Position numbers and translations under genes: made by a program
In this document: piece after piece, positions 1 through 8,788 of the stretch
Position numbering within the stretch: the stretch's first letter is position 1
How the letters are laid out: each line of letters begins with the position of its first letter
NCBI GenBank assembly: GCA_025846845.1
Contig: JAOYTL010000009.1
Coordinates: 186,001-250,000, forward strand
Length of the DNA: 64,000 nucleotides
DNA from: Alloboseaceae bacterium BT-24-1
Lineage (GTDB): Bacteria; Pseudomonadota; Alphaproteobacteria; Rhizobiales; Beijerinckiaceae
Direction of reading: 5' to 3'
Notes under the pieces: model-generated
The model's input: the letters and a program-made list of their open reading frames with translations, nothing else
Told to the model about the DNA's origin: nothing
Database searches by the model: none

Positions 1-753
1 GTCGATACGGTCGGCAAGAAATGGGCCGTCCTGTATGCAGACTATATTTGGGGACAGTCGCACAACGCCGCCTGGAGCGAAGCCATCAAGGCAGCAGGCG
101 GCGAAGTCATTCAATCGATCCCGTTGCCGGTGAACAGCAACGATCCGATCTCCTTCATTTCCAAGCTCAATCGCTCTGCCGACGGTGTCTTCGTCGCGCT
201 CATCGGCGCCGACTTACCCAAGGCATTCGTCACGCTTCCGCAGCTCGGCTTTACCCGCAAACCGATCGTCACCGCCGACTTCGTGTTTGGCGCCTTCGAC
301 CCGCTGAGCAACGGCAAATACGTCGAAGGCGTTTGGGGCATCGATACGCTCCCCTGGGAGCTCTCCGACAAGGACACTCCCCACCTTCGCGCGTTCCGCG
401 ATCTGCTCGGCATCGACCCTCATGGTCGCGAAGTCGGCACGAACAGGAACGTGTCGGTGGGCGAGACCTGGCCGATATGGGAGAGCCTCTCGGTTATCAA
501 GCTCGCCGTCGAGGGATCAGGCTGGAAACAGCGCACCGACGGCGAGGCGTTATCGAAATACATCGAGGCGCATCCGAACTACGAAGAAGGCGAGCTGTTT
601 CCGCAGGGGCCGCTGTACATACGGCCGGCCGATCACCAGGCCTTCTGCATGATCAACCTGCTTCAGATCGAAGGCGGCAAGATTCTGTCACGGCATTCCC
701 TGCCTCCAGAAGCCGGCAGCTATCCGACCAAGCAGAAACTCGCCGCTCGCTGA
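1..753 (+). CDS. LIV/HAAT-type ABC substrate-binding protein, 5' truncated by the window
   Basis: The frame is open from base 1 (VDTVGKKWAVLYADYIWGQS) to a TGA at 751-753, giving 250 residues of the C-terminal part of a periplasmic binding protein of the Leu/Ile/Val (HAAT) family. The N-terminus and signal peptide lie outside the window. The phrases YIWGQSHNAAWSEAIKAAG and the later QLGFTRKP block are typical of the second lobe. It is followed by two ATPase and two permease genes on the same strand, so it should be the ligand receptor of that importer. The ligand cannot be read from sequence; binding proteins of this family in alphaproteobacteria often take amides, amino acids or aromatic acids. 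Confidence 0.85.
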   Translation, partial: VDTVGKKWAVLYADYIWGQSHNAAWSEAIKAAGGEVIQSIPLPVNSNDPISFISKLNRSADGVFVALIGADLPKAFVTLPQLGFTRKPIVTADFVFGAFDPLSNGKYVEGVWGIDTLPWELSDKDTPHLRAFRDLLGIDPHGREVGTNRNVSVGETWPIWESLSVIKLAVEGSGWKQRTDGEALSKYIEAHPNYEEGELFPQGPLYIRPADHQAFCMINLLQIEGGKILSRHSLPPEAGSYPTKQKLAAR

Positions 754-777
754 CATGATGAACGCAGGAGGCAGGGG

Positions 778-1527
778 ATGACGAGCTCCTTGCTCGAAAT
801 TAGCGGCGTGACGAAGACCTTCGGCGCCCATAGCGTGCTGAAGGGCGTCGATCTCCAGGTCGGTGAAGGGACGGTCCACGCCGTGATCGGCCCGAACGGC
901 GCCGGCAAGACGACCCTCGTGAACATCATCACCGGAGTCCATTCGCCATCCGCCGGAAGCATACGGTTTGCCGGCGAACAGGTCGCTTCCCTCAGCGTGC
1001 ACCAACGGGCACGCCGGGGACTCGCCCGCACCTTCCAGATCACGAATCTGTTCGGCGATCTGACGGTGCGCGAGAACATTTCCGTCGCCCTGGCCGGGGC
1101 GCGGCGGCATCGCTTCAAACGGCTCTCGGATGCCGAGCTCGAATATGCACGGTCCACCACCGTCGAAGAGCTTCTCGGCCTCGTCGGGCTGCAGGCCGCC
1201 TCCGAAGTCAAGGCGGAGATCCTGTCGCATGGCGACCAGCGCCTTCTTGAAGTCGCCGTCGCGCTCGCATGCCAGCCCAAGATGTTGCTGCTCGACGAGC
1301 CAAGCGCCGGCATGAGCCCGGCCGAAACCCAGGCCTTCATCTCCCTTGTGAACACGCGTCTTCGCGGGCGCGTGACGATCGTCCTGATCGAGCATGACAT
1401 GGCGGTCGTTATGGGCACCGCAGACCGGATCTGCGTTCTCGCCGGCGGTTCGGTGCTGGCCGACGGCATGCCTTCGGAGATCATGCAGAACACGTATGTG
1501 AAGGAGGCCTATCTTGGCCGCGCTTGA
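778..1527 (+). CDS. livG: LIV-type ABC transporter ATP-binding protein (LivG-like)
   Basis: A 249-residue cytoplasmic ATPase. It has Walker A GPNGAGKTT (about residues 38-46), the signature-like stretch LSHGDQRLLEVA, Walker B MLLLDEPSAG and H-loop LIEHDM. The LSHGD form of the signature and the family-typical ARTFQITNLF after the first lobe mark the LivG rather than the LivF subfamily. AGGAGGCAGGGG precedes the ATG. It starts 24 bases after the binding-protein gene and its end overlaps the next gene by 14 bases, so the genes are cotranscribed. Confidence 0.9.
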   Translation: MTSSLLEISGVTKTFGAHSVLKGVDLQVGEGTVHAVIGPNGAGKTTLVNIITGVHSPSAGSIRFAGEQVASLSVHQRARRGLARTFQITNLFGDLTVRENISVALAGARRHRFKRLSDAELEYARSTTVEELLGLVGLQAASEVKAEILSHGDQRLLEVAVALACQPKMLLLDEPSAGMSPAETQAFISLVNTRLRGRVTIVLIEHDMAVVMGTADRICVLAGGSVLADGMPSEIMQNTYVKEAYLGRA

Positions 1528-2227
1528 ATTGAACGGGCTTCACGCTTTCTATGGCAAGGCCCATATCCTGCAGGGTGTCGACCTGAAACTGAAGGCCGGT
1601 TCCGTCGTCGGCATCCTCGGACGCAACGGTGCGGGAAAAACCACTCTGCTACGCGCGATCATGGGGCTCGCCCCGCGGGTCGAGGGCGACCTCAAACTGT
1701 TCGGGTCGAGCGTCGAGAACATGCCGACAGATGCCCGCGCGCGGGCGGGGCTGGCTCTCATGTCTCAGGACATGCGCGTATTTCCCGAATTGTCCGTCGA
1801 AGAAAACTGCCGGACCGCGGCATGGACCGTTCCGGAGCCCATGCCGTTCGAGAAAGTGCTTACGATCATACCCGAGCTCAGGGACCATGCTCGCCGCCCG
1901 GCGGGCCGCCTGAGCGGCGGCCAGCAGCAATTGGTCGCGATCGCCCGCAGTCTGACAGTCCGCTGTAAAATTCTCATGATGGATGAACCGACCGAGGGGC
2001 TCATGCCGTCGATTGTCAGCCGCATCGGCGAAATCGTGCGCTCTCTGGCGGATAATTCGGTAGCGGTGCTTCTGGTCGAGCAGAATGTCGAGCTTACCTT
2101 ATCCGCATGCACGCATCTGTACTTCCTTGAAAAGGGCAAATTCGTCGCCGAGGGCGCACCGCAACAAGTGCGCTCGGAGGGAATGCTGGAACGCTACTTG
2201 GGTGTTCACGGCGACGTGGCTCACTGA
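1514..2227 (+). CDS. livF: LIV-type ABC transporter ATP-binding protein (LivF-like), TTG start
   Basis: A 237-residue second ATPase of the importer, with Walker A GRNGAGKTT (about 36-44), signature LSGGQQQLVAIAR, Walker B ILMMDEPTEG and H-loop LVEQNV. The start chosen is TTG at 1514: it lies 6 bases after a strong AAGGAGG (1501-1507) that sits inside the end of livG, and it gives the usual LivF N-terminus (MAALELNGLHAFYGK). The 14-base overlap with livG suggests translational coupling. A LivG/LivF pair forms the ATP-hydrolysing dimer below the two permease subunits. Confidence 0.88.
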   Translation: MAALELNGLHAFYGKAHILQGVDLKLKAGSVVGILGRNGAGKTTLLRAIMGLAPRVEGDLKLFGSSVENMPTDARARAGLALMSQDMRVFPELSVEENCRTAAWTVPEPMPFEKVLTIIPELRDHARRPAGRLSGGQQQLVAIARSLTVRCKILMMDEPTEGLMPSIVSRIGEIVRSLADNSVAVLLVEQNVELTLSACTHLYFLEKGKFVAEGAPQQVRSEGMLERYLGVHGDVAH

Positions 2228-2283
2228 CAGCCGCAATGACCGGAATGACGGAAGACAAATTCCTCCGGCGTAAGGACTGAAAT

Positions 2284-3150
2284 ATGGCTTTGGATCAGAT
2301 ACTTTTTGAACTGATTAACGGCGTTGTCTGGGGGTTGATTCTCAGCATTATCGCGCTCGGCCTATGTCTGATTTATGGCCTTATGGGCATTATCAACCTA
2401 GCGCACGGCTCTCTTTACATGGTTGGAGCCATGATCGCCGCCTATTCCATCAACAGGCTCGGCATTCAATTCTGGTTCATTTTGCCATTGTCGACAATAT
2501 TTGTTGCCGTACTTACGCTCGCACTTAATACAGCGATCTTCGAACGTGTTCTGACACGGGATCCCGCCATCGGGCTTCTCGCCACGGCGGGCGTGTTCCT
2601 GACCATCGACAACGTCGTGTTGAGCATTGCAGGCGCCGATCCCCAGAGCGTTACACCACCCGTTTTCGAGGTGATCGAATTCGCTGGAATATACTATCCG
2701 GTTTATCGCATCATTGCGGCCGGCATCGCGCTCGCTGCCCTCACCGGCGTTGCGCTGTTCCTTCGATATACGAAATACGGCCTCTGGATGCGCGCAGTAC
2801 CGCAGGCGCGGGATCTTGCCGCCGTGACCGGCATCCCGATTCGGCGGGTCAACGCAATCACGGCGGCGCTCGCGGGCGCGACAGTCGGATTGGCCGGAGC
2901 AATGGCCACGCCGATAAGCGGCGCCCATTTCCAGATGGGCCTCTCGGTCATCGCGTCTTGCTTCATTGTCGTCGTCATCGGCGGGATGGGCAATCTGGTC
3001 GGTGCCGTGATCGTCGCCATCGCATTCGGTCTGGTTCGGGGCCTCTACAGCACGGCATTGAGCCCGACCTGGTCGGAAGTGGCCGCCTTGTCGACCCTCC
3101 TTTGCGTTCTCTACCTCAAGCCGAACGGCATCTTCGGGAGGCGGGCATGA
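2284..3150 (+). CDS. livH: LIV-type ABC permease (LivH-like)
   Basis: A 288-residue inner-membrane permease with about eight hydrophobic segments. It has the LivH hallmarks LGLCLIYGLMGIINLAHGSLYMVGA near the N-terminus and VVIGGMGNLVGA near the C-terminus. It lies 56 bases after livF and its stop overlaps the start of the livM gene in an ATGA, so translation is coupled. It would form half of the membrane channel of the importer encoded from base 1. Confidence 0.88.
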   Translation: MALDQILFELINGVVWGLILSIIALGLCLIYGLMGIINLAHGSLYMVGAMIAAYSINRLGIQFWFILPLSTIFVAVLTLALNTAIFERVLTRDPAIGLLATAGVFLTIDNVVLSIAGADPQSVTPPVFEVIEFAGIYYPVYRIIAAGIALAALTGVALFLRYTKYGLWMRAVPQARDLAAVTGIPIRRVNAITAALAGATVGLAGAMATPISGAHFQMGLSVIASCFIVVVIGGMGNLVGAVIVAIAFGLVRGLYSTALSPTWSEVAALSTLLCVLYLKPNGIFGRRA

Positions 3151-4163
3151 CAACCAACAATTGGGCGCGCACGCTGGCGCATTTGCTGCAGGCCGTGGCT
3201 ATCCTCGCATTGATGGTCGCTCCTCTGGTATCGACCGATTACTGGCGCTTCTTCTTCTTTCAGATGGTCGTCATGGCGTATATCGCCGTAGGGTTCGATC
3301 TGAGCTACAGCTACGCCCGCATTCTCAGTTTCATGCATGCGATATTCTTTGCGATCGGCGCCTATCTGGCCGTACCGCTCGTATCGTCGGCGGCCTGGTC
3401 GTTGCCGGCCGTCATTCTGGGTGCGGCCGCTTGCTCCGGGATCGCCGGCCTGCTCGTCGCATCCGTTCTGGTGCGCATGGAAAACCACAATCCGACTATC
3501 GCCACCGTGATCATCTCATCGATCGTGCTGCTTGCCGCAAACGCGATGCCGGAGATTACCGGCGGCGATGACGGTTTGCTCATACACGCCCAAACCATCG
3601 GCTTCGCCGGGTTCCAGGTGGGGATCGGTCCAACGACGCCACTCTACTACATCGCGGCTTTGCCGCTCGTTTTGATCGTCGTCGGGCGGCTTGCCATGCA
3701 GAAGAGCGAGGCCTGGATGCTGGTGCGCGCGGTAGCACAGAACGATGTTCGCGCTCAGCAGCTGGGTTTCGACGCCAGATTGCGTCGACTGGTCGTGTTC
3801 GCGATCAGCGCTGCGATCGCCGGGCTCGGCGGAGCGTTCTACGCACTCATGATGCGTCATGTCGGCACTTCCAACATGGAAGTGAGCCTCTCCATCAACG
3901 CCATTCTCTATGCCGTCATCGGCGGCCTCGGTACGGCGATCGGCCCGCTCGTCGGCGTTCTTTTGATTTATCCGATCACCGAGGTGATCTCGCTCTACAT
4001 CGTCTATGTGCCTATCCTGATCGGCATCATTCTCACCATCGTCTCCCTGTTCTTCTCGCGCGGAATCATCGGCTCGCTCGAAAAGGTGAGCGACGACGCG
4101 CATCAACGCGGTGCCGACGAGGATGGACATGTCGATGCTCCCGAACAGAAGCTGGTTGCATAG
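3147..4163 (+). CDS. livM: LIV-type ABC permease (LivM-like)
   Basis: A 338-residue permease. The reading frame is open further upstream, but the ATG at 3147 overlaps the livH stop by four bases (ATGA) and gives a normal LivM N-terminus (MTTNNWARTLAHLLQ), so it is preferred. About nine membrane segments are visible, along with the family motifs RAVAQNDVRAQQLGFDARLRRLVVF and AVIGGLGTAIGPLVG. The last ~25 residues are hydrophilic. This closes the five-gene importer cassette. A long palindrome follows directly. Confidence 0.88.
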   Translation: MTTNNWARTLAHLLQAVAILALMVAPLVSTDYWRFFFFQMVVMAYIAVGFDLSYSYARILSFMHAIFFAIGAYLAVPLVSSAAWSLPAVILGAAACSGIAGLLVASVLVRMENHNPTIATVIISSIVLLAANAMPEITGGDDGLLIHAQTIGFAGFQVGIGPTTPLYYIAALPLVLIVVGRLAMQKSEAWMLVRAVAQNDVRAQQLGFDARLRRLVVFAISAAIAGLGGAFYALMMRHVGTSNMEVSLSINAILYAVIGGLGTAIGPLVGVLLIYPITEVISLYIVYVPILIGIILTIVSLFFSRGIIGSLEKVSDDAHQRGADEDGHVDAPEQKLVA

Positions 4164-4188
4164 GGCGTTTTCCAGTTTCGCCTGAAAT

Positions 4189-4264
4189 CGCTCTAAACTC
4201 CTTGTTCTTGCATCGGTTTTTCCCGAAAATCGCATTCCACTTTTCGGGCCGATACTTTAGAGCG
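4189..4264. repeat. long imperfect palindrome (dispersed repeat or bidirectional terminator)
   Basis: Three nested inverted-repeat pairs share one axis: CGCTCTAAA (4189-4197) with TTTAGAGCG (4256-4264), GCATCGG (4210-4216) with CCGATAC (4249-4255, one mismatch), and CCCGAAAA (4222-4229) with TTTTCGGG (4241-4248). Between livM and an IS remnant this could act as a terminator for the importer operon. The layered structure resembles the palindromic intergenic repeats common in Hyphomicrobiales. No second copy was noticed in this window. Confidence 0.6.
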
Positions 4265-4347
4265 TGCTGATTTTTAGCGGAATCGGGATTCTCAAATCGG
4301 TTGGATCGTGATTCAAGATGTCTGCCGGGAGAAGGTGGCCGGTAGAG

Positions 4348-4515
4348 ATGATGCGACCTTACTCTGAAGACCTTCGCGAGCGGGCTCTGGCGCGGTTCAA
4401 GGCGGGTAAGACGATCCGCTCGATCGGTGCGGCGTTGAAGATCAGTCCGTCCTGCGTTTCGAAGTGGCGCAAGCTTAAGGCGCCCAGGCTGCGGTGGCAG
4501 GAGGACTGCGCGTGA
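4348..4515 (+). pseudogene. IS630-family transposase N-terminal remnant
   Basis: Only the first helix-turn-helix of an IS630-type transposase is readable: MRPYSEDLRERALARFKAG, then KTIRSIGAALKISPSCVSKW. IS630 proteins are normally about 300-350 residues; here the frame runs into KAPRLRWQEDCA and stops. The sequence up to about 4780 may be further decayed element DNA (a short stretch near 4725-4750 could recall the ERDRPD region of the family in a shifted frame), but that is weak. No catalytic DDE residues can be found. The remnant separates the first importer from the SnoaL-like gene. Confidence 0.65.
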
Positions 4516-4791
4516 CTGTCTTGGGCAGGTCCTTCCTCAGTCGCGAAATGCAGGCTCTTACGATCGGCGAGGGCTGGCCGGCGCTTCCGCAGATGGAGAT
4601 CGTGATCCTCTCGGAAGGAACTCAAACAAGCGAATTCGTCCGGCCGCCGGTTGACTTCCTCACCGACAATTTGGTCGTTTTCGGAGATCGCGCAACCGAC
4701 TGCACCGCTCGTGACGCTTCCTTCTTGCACAACTGAGCGACCGACCTAGCCAGCCCCCCGCGGAAGCAGGGTGCCTTTACTGGAGACGATG

Positions 4792-5292
4792 ATGGATACC
4801 GAACCGGCGCTGACCTTCGAAGGCAGGACCCTCAGTCCCAAGAAGGAATTGGTCAGGAAATTCTACAAGGATATGTGGGACCATGCGGACGTCTCGTTGA
4901 TCCCCGGCATATTCCACCAGGATTTCACCTTCCGGGGCTCCCTTGGGCCGACCTTGATTGGGCATTCCCAGTTCGCCGACTATGTCCGCTGGGTGACCCA
5001 CTCCATAGGCAATTATACCTCCGACATCCTTGTCATGATTGAAGAAGATGACAAGGTCTCGGCGAAGCTGCGCTTTCACGGAATCCACCGCGAGCCCATA
5101 TTTGGACTTGCTGCGACGGGGCGCCATGTCTGGTGGACCGGAATGCCGATTTTCACCTTCGAGGGCGACAAGGTTCAGGACCTATGGGTTCTCGGGGATA
5201 TCCACGGCCTGATCGGACGCATTACGGAGAAAGGCCCCGGCGATCTGGAGTTTGAACTGGGATCGGCAAGCTCGGCGACACCTGCGGAATAG
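4792..5292 (+). CDS. SnoaL-like polyketide-cyclase-fold protein
   Basis: About 166 residues with the small alpha+beta-barrel pattern of SnoaL/ester-cyclase relatives: KKELVRKFYKDMWDHADVSL at the N-terminus, a central FRGSLGPTLIGHSQFADYVRW, then the paired strands VSAKLRFHGIHREPIFGLAATGRHVWW and FTFEGDKVQDLWVLGD. The start is taken at ATG 4792, six bases after TGGAG; a GTG at 4771 and an ATG at 4789 are alternatives. Relatives act on small cyclic or dienic substrates or have no known activity. It stands alone between an IS remnant and a gene-poor stretch, so its role is unknown. Confidence 0.7.
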   Translation: MDTEPALTFEGRTLSPKKELVRKFYKDMWDHADVSLIPGIFHQDFTFRGSLGPTLIGHSQFADYVRWVTHSIGNYTSDILVMIEEDDKVSAKLRFHGIHREPIFGLAATGRHVWWTGMPIFTFEGDKVQDLWVLGDIHGLIGRITEKGPGDLEFELGSASSATPAE

Positions 5293-5633
5293 GTCGACTC
5301 GCCCGGGACTGCTCGCTCGGCGAGCGACTGACGCGGTCGTTCGCAATATTGCATGAGGGGGCTGCCCTAAAGTGACGCGCTGGCGCTCTAATCTAAGGTA
5401 CGAAAAGGGTTGAATCAGCCTCTACCATGACAACAATCATGTTGGGTATTTTTCGAACCCGAGCGAGATGGCGATGATCCTCGGGTACCAAAATCCAATA
5501 CGAACGCCCAATTTGAGCTTTACCCCCGGGTATCAGAACCAACCTTGTCGGTTAGGCGGCCGGTCCGAGCCGCAAGCTGGACGTCCCTGGCCGGCTTTTT
5601 CAAAACACATCGCTGCGGTGAAGAAGCGCCTTC
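5293..5633. other. gene-free stretch, no recognised feature
   Basis: It lies between the SnoaL-like gene and the end of the reductase gene on the other strand. Two similar short stretches (from 5481 and from 5525, both of the form CGGGTAYCARAAYC) are 44 bases apart. Nothing else stood out, and short open frames here have no family resemblance. Confidence 0.4.
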
Positions 5634-6872
5634 CTACCGTCTCGGTTCGAGAAGCCTATCGAAGGGTACTCCGGACGCCCGGTGCAAATCGATATCGATG
5701 GCGCACCCGAGCGAAATGGCGGACCTTAGTTTCCGTGTGAAAGCTGAGACCTCCCGCACCGGGCCAATAGCACTCGCTCCGCGCACCAATCCATCACCCC
5801 TTACCGACAAAAACAACTTTGTTTCTCCAGCCTCTTCGGCAAGCGTCAACTCGCCCAGCATCGGCAGTCCCACCACTTGGAGCGCAACGTCATACTGGTT
5901 GCTCCAGAACCAGGGTACTTCGTCGAACGCTCGAAGCTCGCCCAACATATTGCGCGCGGCGGTCTCAGCCTGGTCCTCGGCATTTCGCCAGTTCTCCAGG
6001 CGCAGGCGCTGCCCGAACAAGGTACTTTCGTAACGGCAGATATCCCCGCACGCGAAAATCCGCTCGTCCTCGGTTTGGAGATAAGCGTTGGTGAGGACTC
6101 CGTCGTCGACGGCCAACCCCGCCGCTTCGGCGAGTTCCGACCTGGGCTTGACGCCAACGCCAAAGATCACGCCGCTGCAAGGCATGGTCTCGCCGGAGTC
6201 GAGCGTGACGCCGGACACTGCCCGCGTTCCTTCCAATTTCATGACTCGAGCGCCAAAGTGAATGCCGACGCCGCGTGTCTGATGTTCATTGAGCAGTGCA
6301 GCAGCGGCCGCTGTCGGCAATAAGCGCCCCATGGCCTGCGGCGCGGCTTCCAGAACGGTAACCGTGCAGCCGCGTTCAACCGAGGCTGCAGCGACCTCCA
6401 GCCCAATTACACCGGCTCCAATAACGACGAGGTGACTGCCGGGTATCAGGGCCCGGGCAACCCCAGTCGCGTGGTCCACCGTTCGAAGGGGCCAAACGCC
6501 TTCGAGATCAGCCCCATCCGCAGGCAGTCGATTGAGTGACGAACCAGTAGCCAGAAGCAGCCGGTCGTACCCCAAACTCTCCCGCTCCCGGAAGATGACG
6601 CGACGACTCACTCGATCGATGCCTGTGACGGCTTCTCCCGTGATCAGCTCGATCCGGTTTTCATCGTACCAAGCTTGAGAGAAGAAAACGCACTGCTGGC
6701 TCGTTTTCTTGCCAAGAAGTACCGCCTTGGACAATGGCGGGCGATCATATGGGACGTGGATTTCTTCACCGATCAGGGTGATCGATCCCAGCCAACCATG
6801 CTTGCGCAAGGCCGCTGCAGCCTTTGCGCCGCTGTGACCGGCGCCAACGATTATGATCGATTCATTCGACAT
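5634..6872 (-). CDS. rubredoxin/ferredoxin-type NAD(P)H:FAD reductase
   Basis: A 412-residue class I flavoprotein. It has an N-terminal FAD-binding GAGHSGAKAAAALR (about 9-22), the VPYDRPPLSK motif of the BphA4/rhodocoxin-reductase family, an NAD(P)H Rossmann motif VIGAGVIGLEVAAASVERG, a FACGDICRYE segment that contacts FAD, and a C-terminal reductase domain. Such enzymes pass electrons from NAD(P)H to a small iron-sulfur protein. It lies on the minus strand downstream of a PaiB-like gene and a rubredoxin gene. Rubredoxin is therefore the obvious partner, although no hydroxylase that would use the pair is present nearby. Confidence 0.9.
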   Translation of the reverse strand: MSNESIIIVGAGHSGAKAAAALRKHGWLGSITLIGEEIHVPYDRPPLSKAVLLGKKTSQQCVFFSQAWYDENRIELITGEAVTGIDRVSRRVIFRERESLGYDRLLLATGSSLNRLPADGADLEGVWPLRTVDHATGVARALIPGSHLVVIGAGVIGLEVAAASVERGCTVTVLEAAPQAMGRLLPTAAAAALLNEHQTRGVGIHFGARVMKLEGTRAVSGVTLDSGETMPCSGVIFGVGVKPRSELAEAAGLAVDDGVLTNAYLQTEDERIFACGDICRYESTLFGQRLRLENWRNAEDQAETAARNMLGELRAFDEVPWFWSNQYDVALQVVGLPMLGELTLAEEAGETKLFLSVRGDGLVRGASAIGPVREVSAFTRKLRSAISLGCAIDIDLHRASGVPFDRLLEPRR

Positions 6873-6910
6873 AATGCCTCACGCGCCCAGGCCCCTTCGA
6901 CATGGCGGCC

Positions 6911-7549
6911 TCAAACTGCCTTGGCCGCCGCTGCGTCGAGCATGCGTTCACCGACGAGCCTGTCGCCTTGCTCAACGAGCTTTTCTCCGGCGCTGCGGAT
7001 ATCGCGTTCATCCTTGTTCTGGCTGAGCTTGAACTTGCCCTCGAGCCGCGTGATCTCGATTTCTACCCCGACGATGGCCTTGAGCATCATGTCGGTGAAA
7101 TCCTTGGGGGCGTCAGTCATCTTCCAGGGCACCGGTTGCGATGCCTCATGGGTGCGGGTCAGTCTCGCGACCATGCCGCGAACGTAGCGCTCATCGTCCC
7201 TTATGGTCACACGACCATGGGCATGGACGACGAGGTAGTTCCACGTTGGTACCTGCTTGTGAAATTCGTGCTTGCTTGGGTACCACTGGGGCGAGATGTA
7301 GGCGTCGGCCGCGCGAAACACGACGAGCACCTCATCCCCCGAGGCTGTGTCCTGCCAAACGGGATTGTTGCGAGCGACGTGACTGTGGAGGACGCCATGC
7401 GGTCCCTGCGTCCGGTTTAACTCGAATGGTATGTGATTGGCGTCCAGCCCGCTCTTGCCATGCGTGACAAGAACCCCGAGGGCGTTGTTGTCGATGAAGT
7501 TGCATAGCGTTTCTGGATCCGAAACATCGAAATGCGCGGGCACGTACAT
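6911..7549 (-). CDS. PaiB-like FMN-binding protein
   Basis: A 212-residue protein starting MYVPAHFDVSDPETLCNFI, the usual PaiB start; an AAGGAG seven bases upstream of the ATG supports it over an earlier in-frame codon. Conserved blocks include GLDANHIPFEL, GVLHSHVARNNPVW and the ISPQWYPSK / VPTWNYLVVHAHG region of the split-barrel FMN-binding fold. Bacillus PaiB is described as a negative regulator of sporulation and protease genes, but most relatives are simply FMN- or heme-binding enzymes. Its place between rubredoxin and a flavin reductase points to a redox role. Confidence 0.85.
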   Translation of the reverse strand: MYVPAHFDVSDPETLCNFIDNNALGVLVTHGKSGLDANHIPFELNRTQGPHGVLHSHVARNNPVWQDTASGDEVLVVFRAADAYISPQWYPSKHEFHKQVPTWNYLVVHAHGRVTIRDDERYVRGMVARLTRTHEASQPVPWKMTDAPKDFTDMMLKAIVGVEIEITRLEGKFKLSQNKDERDIRSAGEKLVEQGDRLVGERMLDAAAAKAV

Positions 7550-7610
7550 GACAACTCCTTGGCGGCCATGCGGGGCCGCTCTTCTGATGGATTCCAAATC
7601 CTGACCGAAT

Positions 7611-7829
7611 TCAGATCTCGGTCATGTCGAAGTCGCTTTTTTTGGCACCGCAATCCGGACAAACCCATTCCTCAGGCACGTCCTTCCATCGCGTGCCAGG
7701 CGGGATACCGTCATCCGGCCAACCATCTCGCTCGTGGTAGACAAGGCCACACAGCGCACAGAGCCAGCTTTTGAAAGCGGATTGCTCCAGTTCAGGGCCA
7801 GCCAACGGCAGCAAGTTCGGGTCGCTCAT
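7611..7829 (-). CDS. rubredoxin
   Basis: A 72-residue protein with the two iron-binding knuckles CALCG (about 24-28) and CPDCG (about 57-61), plus the family blocks GLVYHERDGWPDDGIPPGT and W-V-C-P. One Fe is held by four cysteines and the protein shuttles single electrons. The short ~18-residue N-terminal extension (PNLLPLAGPELEQ) is not part of the core fold. The frame stays open well upstream, but MSDPN is the first methionine that gives a normal length. It is probably first in an operon with the PaiB-like and reductase genes. Confidence 0.9.
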   Translation of the reverse strand: MSDPNLLPLAGPELEQSAFKSWLCALCGLVYHERDGWPDDGIPPGTRWKDVPEEWVCPDCGAKKSDFDMTEI

Positions 7830-8273
7830 CGCGGTTCCATAGAATGACGAGCCGCTACATAGGCCCGGATCCAATGCGTCCATCTTGGATCGAATGTGGC
7901 CCAGCTGACAGGGCCAGTTCACGCAAACCTTGATGATCCAGTTCCTGTTCGAGATGGCCACAAAAGGTGGCGTCGCCGACAATGGGCGGCAGCCGTTCGC
8001 ACGCCGGTGCCATGCCCTGTTAGGGTTCGATCTCGGTATCCGACGATCCCATGCCGGTTTGAATGTCGAACCGACCCAAGGACCACGGCCGATTCCGCCA
8101 GGAGCAAGGCAGCGCCCCCCTCGCACGACAGCGGCACGATGCGGTCAGCGGATAGCCATATCCGAGTGCGCCATTCCGAACCGCAGACTCAAAGATGCGT
8201 AAACAGAAAAAATATCTTGCATCAACTTTCTGATTATGAAAATATTTCAACACGAAATAACTGAAAAGAGAAC
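7830..8273. promoter_or_regulatory. divergent promoter region, rubredoxin / AsnC-type regulator
   Basis: A 444-base gap between divergent genes. The last ~70 bases before the AsnC-type gene are strongly AT-rich compared with the surroundings and carry the palindrome AAATATTT (8240-8247) within a longer run of A/T tracts. That is the kind of flexible AT-rich region Lrp/AsnC proteins bind, so autoregulation is plausible. No convincing gene was found in the gap. Confidence 0.45.
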
Positions 8274-8777
8274 ATGAAGCCAAAGCCGCTCGATCAAGCC
8301 GAAAGGCTCATCATCCGCCTACTGCAGGAGGACGGCCGGATGCCGACCGCCGAGATGGCCAGGCGGCTGTCCATCAGCGAGCCGACTGTGCGCAAGAAGC
8401 TCAGCCAGCTCACTCAGGAAGGAAGGGTTCGTATTCGCGCCACCGCTGACCCAGTCGATCTCGGTTACGAGGCCTCGGCCTTCATCGGCATCGACGTAGA
8501 ACGTAACGCGATCATCAAGGTAGCGAAGGTTCTGCAGCAATATTCCTTCGTCGACAGCGTCGCCGTGACCACGGGACCTTATGATTTGATCGTGAAGGCG
8601 TGTTTCGAGACGTTGAGTGATCTCTACGATTTCATCCTGGTCGAGCTCGCCGCGGTCGACGGAATCAAGGATTCCAACTCGCTGATGATCCTACAGACCA
8701 TCAAGAACGACGGCCTGATCGGCGTCGCCGGCCTCGAAGACGGACCGAACAACGAATCCCCAAACGACAAGTCCTAG
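8274..8777 (+). CDS. Lrp/AsnC-family transcriptional regulator
   Basis: A 167-residue protein: an N-terminal winged helix (DQAERLIIRLLQEDGRMPTA, then EMARRLSISEPTVRKKLSQL, about residues 7-48) and a C-terminal RAM ligand-sensing domain (ASAFIGIDVE, VTTGPYDLIVKA, about 70-150). These proteins sense amino acids or related small molecules as dimers or octamers. It lies 11 bases upstream of the creatinase-like gene on the same strand, so it probably regulates that gene and the following importer in response to their substrate. Confidence 0.9.
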   Translation: MKPKPLDQAERLIIRLLQEDGRMPTAEMARRLSISEPTVRKKLSQLTQEGRVRIRATADPVDLGYEASAFIGIDVERNAIIKVAKVLQQYSFVDSVAVTTGPYDLIVKACFETLSDLYDFILVELAAVDGIKDSNSLMILQTIKNDGLIGVAGLEDGPNNESPNDKS

Positions 8778-8788
8778 CGGAGTTTGAA

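Noticed and set aside
688..1493. Long minus-strand open frames opposite livG
   Set aside because: They mirror the codon pattern of livG in high-GC DNA, lack any domain and have no ribosome binding site.
4494..4736. 80-codon plus-strand open frame after the IS630 remnant
   Set aside because: No family resemblance; it probably lies in decayed element DNA, and the frame has no clear ribosome binding site.
5481..5540. Two similar CGGGTAYCARAAYC stretches
   Set aside because: Only two imperfect copies 44 bases apart; too little to call a repeat array.
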